64,000 nucleotides of DNA from Acanthosepion lycidas (taxonomy: Eukaryota; Mollusca; Cephalopoda; Sepiida; Sepiidae): assembly GCA_963932145.1 (NCBI GenBank), contig OZ010603.1, forward strand, positions 87,884,489-87,948,488. The letters run 5' to 3'. The notes under the pieces were generated by a model. That model saw only the letters and a program-made list of their open reading frames with translations. It ran no database searches and had not been told where the DNA came from. Made by a program: the position numbers and the translations under genes. Shown one piece after another: positions 57,501-64,000 of this stretch (its first letter is position 1; the number at the start of each line of letters is the position of its first letter).

Positions 57501-60500
57501 GGCAGCCAACACGTCTTGAGTCTTGGCTAGATGTCTAGAGCAGTAGATCAATGTATTTGATTGTTCGGCAGCCAACACGTCTTGAGTCATGGCTAGATGT
57601 CTAGAGCAGTAGATCAATGTATTTGGTTGTTGGGCAGCCAACACGTCTTGAGTCATGGCAAGATGTCGAGAGCAGTAGATCAATGTATTTGGTTGCTGGG
57701 CAGCCAGCACATCTTGAATCATGGCTAGTTGTCTAGAGCAGTAGATCAATGTATTTTATTGTTGGGCAGCCAACACATCTTGAGTCATGGCTAGATGACT
57801 AGAGCAGTAGATCAATGTATTTGGTTGTTAGGTAGCCAACACGTCTTGAGTCATGGCTAGATGTCTAGAGAAGTAGATCAATGTATTTGGTTGCTGGGCA
57901 GCCAACACGTCTTGAGTCTTGGCAAGATGTCTAGAGCAGTTCATCAATGTATTTGGTTGTTGGGCAGCCAACACGTCTAGAGTCATGGCTAGATGACTAG
58001 AGGAGTAGATCAATATATTTGGTTGTTGGGCAGCCAACACGTCTTGAGTCTTGGCTAGATGTCTAGAGCAGTAGATCAATGTATTTGGTTGTTGGGCTGC
58101 CGACTCGTCTTGAATCATGGCTAGATGACTAGAGCAGTAGATCAATGTATTTGGTTGTTCGGCAGCCAACACGTCTTGAGTCTTGGCTAGATGTCTAGAG
58201 CAGTAGATCAATGTATTTGGTTGTTCGGCAGCCAACACGTCTTGAGTCATGGCTAGATGTATAGAGCAGTAGATCAATGTATTTGGTTGTTGGGCAGCCA
58301 ACACGTCTTGAGTCATGGCTAGATGACTAGAGGAGTAGATCAATATATTTCGTTGTTCGGCAGCCAACTCGTCTTGAATCATGGCTAGATTACTAGAGCA
58401 GTAGATCAATGTATTTGGTTGTTGTGCAACCAAAACGTCTTGAGTCCTGGCTAGATGTCTAGAGCAGTAGATCAATGTATTTGGTTGTTCGGCGGGGCAA
58501 CACGTCTTGAATCATGGCTAGATGTCTAGAGCTGTAGATCAATGTATATGGTTGTTGGGCAGCCAACACTTCTTGAGTCATGGCTAGATGTCTAGAGGAG
58601 TAGATCAATGTATTTGGTTGTTGGGCAGCCAACACGTCTTGAGTAATGGCTAGATGTCTAGAGCAGTAGATCAATGTATTTGGTTGTTGGGCAGCCAACT
58701 CGTCTTGAATCATAGCTAGATGACTAGAGCAGTAGATCAATGTATTTGGTTGTTGGGCAGCCAACACGTCTTGAGTCATGTCTAGATGACTAGAGGAGTA
58801 GATCAATATATTTGGTTATTGGGCAGCCAACACGTCTTGAGTCTTGGCTAGATGTCTAGAGCAGTATATCAATGTATTTGGTTGTTGGGCTGTCGACTCG
58901 TCTTGAATCATGGCTAGATGACTAGAGCAGTAGATCAATGTATTTGGTTGTTCGGCAGCCAACACGTCTTGACTCTTGGCTAGATGTCTAGAGCAGTAGA
59001 TCAATGTATTTGGTTGTTCGGCAGCCAACACGTCTTGAGTCATGGCTAGATGTATAGAGCAGTAGATCAATGTATTTGGTTGTTGGGCAGCCAACACGTC
59101 TTGAGTCATGGCTAGATGTCTACAGGAGTAGATCAATGTATTTGGTTGTTGGGCAGCCAACACGTCTTGAGTCATGGCTAGTTGTCTAGAGCAGTAGATC
59201 AATGTATTTGGTTGTTGGGCAGCCAACTCGTCTTGAATCATGCCTAGATGACTAGAGCAGTAGATCAATGTATTTGTTTGTTGGGCAGCCAAAACGTCTT
59301 GAGTCATGGCTAGATGTCTAGAGGAGTAGATCAATATATTTGGTTGTTGGGCAGCCAACACGTCTTGCGTCTTGGCTAGATGACTAGAGGAGTAGATCAA
59401 TATATTTCGTTGTTCGGCAGACAACTCCTCTTGAATCATGGCTAGATTACTAGAGCAGTAGATCAATGTATTTGCTTGTTGTGCAACCAACACGTCTTGA
59501 GTCTTGGCTAGATGTCTAGAGCAGTAGATCAATGTATTTGGTTGTTCGGCGGGGCAACACGTCTTGAATCATGGCTAGATGTCTAGAGCTGTAGATCAAT
59601 GTATATGGTTGTTGGGCAGCCAACACTTCTTGAGTCATGGCTAGATGTCTAGAGGAGTAGGTCAATGTATTTGGTTGCAGGGTAGCCAAAACGTCTTGAG
59701 TCATGGCTAGATGACTAGAGCAGTAGATCAATGTATTTGGTTGTTGGGCAGCCAACACGTCTTGAGTCATATCTAGATGTCTAGAGCAGTAGATCAATGT
59801 ATGTGGTTGTTGGGCAGCCAACACGTCTTGAGTCTTGGCTAGATGACTAGAGCATTAGATCAATGTATTTGATTGTTGGGCAGCCAACACGTCTTGAGTC
59901 ATGGCTAGATGTCTTGAGCAGTAGATCAATGTATTTGGTTGCTGGGCAGCCAACACGTCTTGATTCATGGCTAGATGACTAGAGCATTAGATCAATGTAT
60001 TTGGTTGTTGGGCAGCCAAAACGTCTTGAGTCATGGCTAGATGTCTAGAGGAGCAGATCAATATATTTGGTTGTTGGGCAGCCAACACGTCTTGAGTCAT
60101 GGCTAGATGACTAGAGCAGTAGATCAATGTATTTGGTTGTTGGGCAGCCAACACGTCTTGAGTCATGGCTAGATGACTAGAGCAATTGATCAATGTATTT
60201 GGTTGTTGGGCAGCCAACACGTCTTGTGTCATGGCTAGATGTCTAGAGGTGTAGATCAATGTATTTGGTTGTTGGCCAGCTAACACGTCTTGAGTCATGG
60301 CTAGATGTCTAGAGGAGTAGATCAATGTATTTGGTTGTTGGGCAGCCAACTCGTCTTGAATCATAGCTAGATGACTAGAGCAGTAGATCAATGTATTTGG
60401 TTGTTGGGCAGCCAACACGTCTTGAGTCATGTCTAGATGACTAGAGGAGTAGATCTATATATTTGGTTATTGGGCAGCCAACACGTCTTGAGTCTTGGCT

Positions 60501-61950
60501 AGATGTCTAGAGCAGTAGATCAATGTATTTGGTTGTTGGGCTGCCGACTCGTCTTGAATCATGGCTAGATGACTAAAGCAGTAGATCAATGTATTTGGTT
60601 GTTCGGCAGCCAACACGTCTTGAGTCTTGGCTAGATGTCTAGAGCAGTAGATCAATGTATTTCGTTGTTCGGCAGCCAACACGTCTTGAGTCATGGCTAG
60701 ATGTATAGAGCAGTAGATCAATGTATTTGGTTGTTGGGCAGCCAACACGTCTTGAGTCATGGCTAGATGTCTAGAGGAGTAGATCAATGTATTTGGTTGT
60801 TGGGCAGCCAACACGTCTTGAGTCATGGCTAGTTGTCTAGAGCAGTAGATCAATGTATTTGGTTGTTGGGAAGCCAACTCGTCTTGAATCATGGCTAGAT
60901 GACTAGAGCAGTAGATCAATGTATTTGGTTGTTGGGCAGCCAAAACATCTTGAGTCATGGCTAGATGTCTAGAGGAGCAGATCAATATATTTGGTTGTTG
61001 GGCAGCCAACACGTCTTGAGTCATGGCTAGATGACTAGAGCAGTAGATCAATGTATTTGGTTGTTGGGCAGCCAACACGTCTTGAGTCATGGCTAGATGA
61101 CTAGAGCAATTGATCAATGTATTTGGTTGTTGGGCAGCCAACACGTCTTGTGTCATGGCTAGATGTCTAGAGGTGTAGATCAATGTATTTGGTTGTTGGC
61201 CAGCTAACACGTCTTGAGTCATGGCTAGATGTCTAGAGGAGTAGATCAATGTATTTGGTTGCTGGGCAGCCAACACGTCTTGAGTCATGGCTAGATGACT
61301 AGAGCAGTAGATCAATGTATTTGGATGTTGGGCAGCCAACATGTCTTGAGTCATGGCTAGATGTCTAGAGCAGTAGATCAATGTATTTGGTTGTTGGGCA
61401 GCCAACTCGTCTTGAGTCATGGCTAGATGACTAGAGCAGTAGATCAATGTATTTGGTTGTTGGGCAGCCAACACGTCTTGAGTCATGGCTAGATGTCTAG
61501 AGGAGTAGATCAATGTATTTGGTTGCTGGGCAGCCAACACGTCTTGAGTCTTGGCTAGATGACTAGAGCATTAGATCAATGTATTTGATTGTTGGGCAGC
61601 CAACACGTCTTGAGTCATGGCTAGATGTCTTGAGCAGTAGATCAATGTATTTGGTTGCTGGGCAGCCAACACGTCTTGATTCATGGCTAGATGACTAGAG
61701 CATTAGATCAATGTATTTGGTTGTTGGGCAGCCAACACGTCTTGAGTCATGGCTAGATGACTAGAGCAGTAGATCAATGTATTTGTTTGTTGGGCAGCCA
61801 ACACGTCTTGAGTCTTGGCTAGATGACTAGAGCAGTAGATAAATGTATTTGGTTGTTGGGCAGCCAACACGTCTTGAGTCATGGCTAGATGTCTAGAGCA
61901 GTAGATCAATGTATTTGGTTGCTGGGCAGCCAACACGTCTTGATTCATGG
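51550..61950. repeat. Nested repeats of a block of about 16-33 monomers
   Basis: Near-equal blocks begin at 52345, 54523 and 60467 (each gives a 357-codon frame). The first offset is 2178 (33 x 66) and the second 5944. A shorter offset of 792 (12 x 66) links 51553 to 52345. Rare variants gagcaattgatc, gaggtgtagatc and gttggccagctaac keep the same order in each copy. Confidence 0.85.
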
Positions 61951-64000
61951 CTAGATGACTAGAGCATTAGATCAATGTATTTGGTTGTTTGGCAGCCAAC
62001 ATGTCTTGAGTCATGGCTAGATGACTAGAGCAGTAGATCAATGTATTTGGTTGTTGGGCAGCCAACACGTCTTGAGTCATGTCTAGATGTCTAGAGCAGT
62101 AGATCAATGTATTTGGTTGCTGGGCAGCCAACACGTCTTGAGTCTTGGCTAGATGACTAGAGCATTAGATCAATGTATTTGGTTGTTGGGCAGCCAACAT
62201 GTCTTGAGTCATGGCTAGATGTCTAGAGCATTAGATCAATGTATTTGGTTGCTGGGCAGCCAACACGTCTTGAGTCATGGCTAGATGACTAGAGCAGTAG
62301 ATCAATGTATTTGTTTGTTGGGCAGCCAACTCGTCTTGAGTCTTGGCTAGATGACTAGAGCAGTAGATCAATGTATTTGGTTGTTGGGTAGCCAACACGT
62401 CTTGAGTCATGGCTAGATGTCTAGAGCAGTAGATCAATGTATTTGGTTGTTGGGCAGCCAACACGTCTTGAGTCATGGCTAGATGTCTAGAGGAGTAGAT
62501 CAATGTATTTGGTTGTTGGGCAGCCAACACGTCTTGAGTCATGGCTAGTTGTCTAGAGCAGTAGATCAATGTATTTGGTTGTTGGGCAGCCAACTCGTCT
62601 TTAATCATGGCTAGATGACTAGAGCAGTAGATCAATGTATTTGGTTGTTGGGCAGCCAACACGTCTTGAGTCACGGCTAGATGTCTAGAGGTGTAGATCA
62701 ATATATTTGGTTGTTGGGCAGCCAACACGTCTTGCGTCTTGGCTAGATGTCTAGAGCAGTAGATCAATGTATTTGGTTGTTCGGCGGCCAAGACGTCTTG
62801 AGTCATGGCTAGATGACTAGAGAAGTAGATCAATGTATTTGGTTGTTGGGCAGCCAACACGTCTTGAGTCATGTCTAGATGTCTAGAGCATTAGATCAAT
62901 GTATTTGGTTGTTGGGCAGCCAACACGTCTTGAGTCATGGCAAGATGTCTAGAGTAGTAGATCAATGTATTTGGTTTCTGGGCAGCCAACACATCTTGAA
63001 TCATGGCTAGATGTCTAGAGCAGTAGATCAATGTATTTTGTTGTTCGGCAGCCAACACGTCTTGAGTCATGGCTAGATGACTAGAGCAGTAGATCAATGT
63101 ATTTGGTTGTTGTGCAGCCAACACGTCTTAGGTCATGGCTAGATGTCTAGAGCAGTAGATCAATGTATTTGGTTGCTGGGCAGCCAACACGTCTTGAGTC
63201 TTGGCTAGATGACTAGAGCAATTGATCAATGTATTTGGTTGTTGGGCAGCCAACACGTCTTGAGTCATGGCTAGATGTCTAGAGGAGTAGATCAATGTAT
63301 TTGGTTGTTGGCCAGCTAACACGTCTTGAATCATGGCTAGATGTCAAGAGGAGTAGATCAATGTATTTGGTTGCTGGGCAGCCAACACGTCTTGAGTCTT
63401 GGCTAGATGACTAGAGCATTAGATCAATGTATTTGGTTGTTGGGCAGCCAACACGTCTTGAGTCATGGCTAGATTTCTAGAGCAGTAGATCAATGTATTT
63501 GGTTGCTGGGCAGCCAACACGTCTTGAGTCATGGCTAGATGAGTAGAGCAGTAGATCAATGTATTTGGTTGTTGGGCAGCCAACACGTCTTGTGTCATGC
63601 CTAGATGTCTAGAGGAGTAGATCAATGTATTTGGTTGCTGGGCAGTCAACACGTCTTGAGTCATGGCTAGATGACTAGTGCAGTAGATCAATGTATTTGT
63701 TTGTTGGGCAGCCAACACGTCTTGAGTCTTGGCTAGATGACTAGAGCAGTAGATCAATGTATTTGGTTGTTGGGCAGCCAACACGTCTTGAGTCATGGCT
63801 AGATGTCTAGAGCAGTAGATCAATGTATTTGGTTGCTGGGCAGCCAACACTTCTTGATTCATGGCTAGATGACTAGAGCATTGGATCAATGTATTTGGTT
63901 GTTGGGCAGCCAACATGTCTTGAGTCATGGCTAGATGACTAGAGTAGTAGATCAATTTATTTGGTTGTTGGGCAGCCAACACGTCTTGAGTCATGTCTAG

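Larger units (their letters stand above)
23849..64000 (-). repeat. Satellite array of a 66-bp monomer, about 600 copies, runs off the window
   Basis: Head-to-tail monomers, all in one orientation. On the plus strand the unit reads gtagatcaatgtatttggtt, gttgggcagccaacacgtct, tgagtcatggctagatgtct, agagca (20+20+20+6 = 66). Monomers differ from this at a few positions. Two commonest variants are gatgtctag and gatgactag, which often alternate. Almost every unit keeps the 66-bp length. The minus strand, in one frame only, reads MTQDVLAAQQ then PNTLIYCSRHLA (22 residues), giving frames of 789 codons (23830-26199), 964 (26202-29096), 631 (30756-32651) and 819 (44194-46653). Breaks come mainly from a gcattagatc variant (TAA on the minus strand) or small indels. 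No other element interrupts the array. Function as centromeric or heterochromatic satellite is inferred, not shown. Confidence 0.98.

Noticed and set aside
23849..64000. CRISPR array or prophage-like direct repeats
   Set aside because: Units are contiguous 66-bp copies without unique spacers, in a eukaryotic sequence with no cas genes.
23830..64000. A set of real protein-coding genes built from a 22-residue repeat
   Set aside because: The open frame follows automatically from a 66-bp period without stops in one frame. There are no unique N- or C-terminal domains, and stops and frameshifts occur repeatedly. Kept only as a testable finding.

Overview
This window is non-coding, repeat-dominated eukaryotic DNA from an animal genome. 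The repeat content (mariner/Tc1 relics, non-LTR retrotransposon 3' ends with AAT tails, tRNA-derived SINE-like copies, very abundant (TA)n and (CA)n) fits an invertebrate. A mollusc, possibly a cephalopod, is my guess, but no host gene was found that could fix the taxon. There are no bacterial operons, ribosome binding sites, rRNA genes or CRISPR arrays.

Region 1 (1 to about 17.7 kb) is a graveyard of mobile elements. It holds three or more fragments of an R2-like non-LTR element with a restriction-like endonuclease domain (5.3-7.4 kb), a Tc1-like relic (7.5-7.8 kb), and two overlapping mariner/maT-like fragments. Between those two fragments (9.0-11.9 kb) sits an open Ty3/gypsy integrase reading frame with an intact D,D-35-E triad. 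A dead DD34D mariner lies at 14.15-14.43 kb. A 244-bp imperfect tandem repeat, a 27-bp minisatellite, a 320-bp purine-rich tract and many microsatellites complete the region.

Region 2 (17.7 to 21.3 kb) is a cluster of long (TA)n/(CA)n microsatellites among dispersed repeats. Several of these repeats can be folded by eye into type I hammerhead self-cleaving ribozymes, at 18706-18743, 20004-20064, 20763-20817 and 21143-21197, with more partial copies. Three of the four share a U3-A8 core pair in place of the usual C3-G8. In at least two partial copies a microsatellite takes the place of the 5' half of the ribozyme. I see no reverse transcriptase here, so these look like non-autonomous, retrozyme- or Penelope-related elements.

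Region 3 (21.3 to 23.85 kb) has SINE-like copies, a tRNA-like sequence, a non-LTR reverse transcriptase 3' end on the minus strand, and an 80-bp perfect-arm mariner MITE (TA target duplication) inserted in another non-LTR fragment. The MITE closely resembles MADE1.

Region 4 (about 23.85 kb to the window end) is one uninterrupted head-to-tail satellite array, at least 40 kb long and about 600 copies of a 66-bp monomer. Because 66 is a multiple of three and the monomer lacks stops in exactly one minus-strand frame, it yields open frames up to 964 codons of a 22-residue repeat. Superimposed on it are recent, nearly identical duplications (3555, 3230, 1056, 9312 and 463 bp offsets). It is most simply read as a centromeric or heterochromatic satellite, not a gene, although stop codons look sparse in its first 5 kb.
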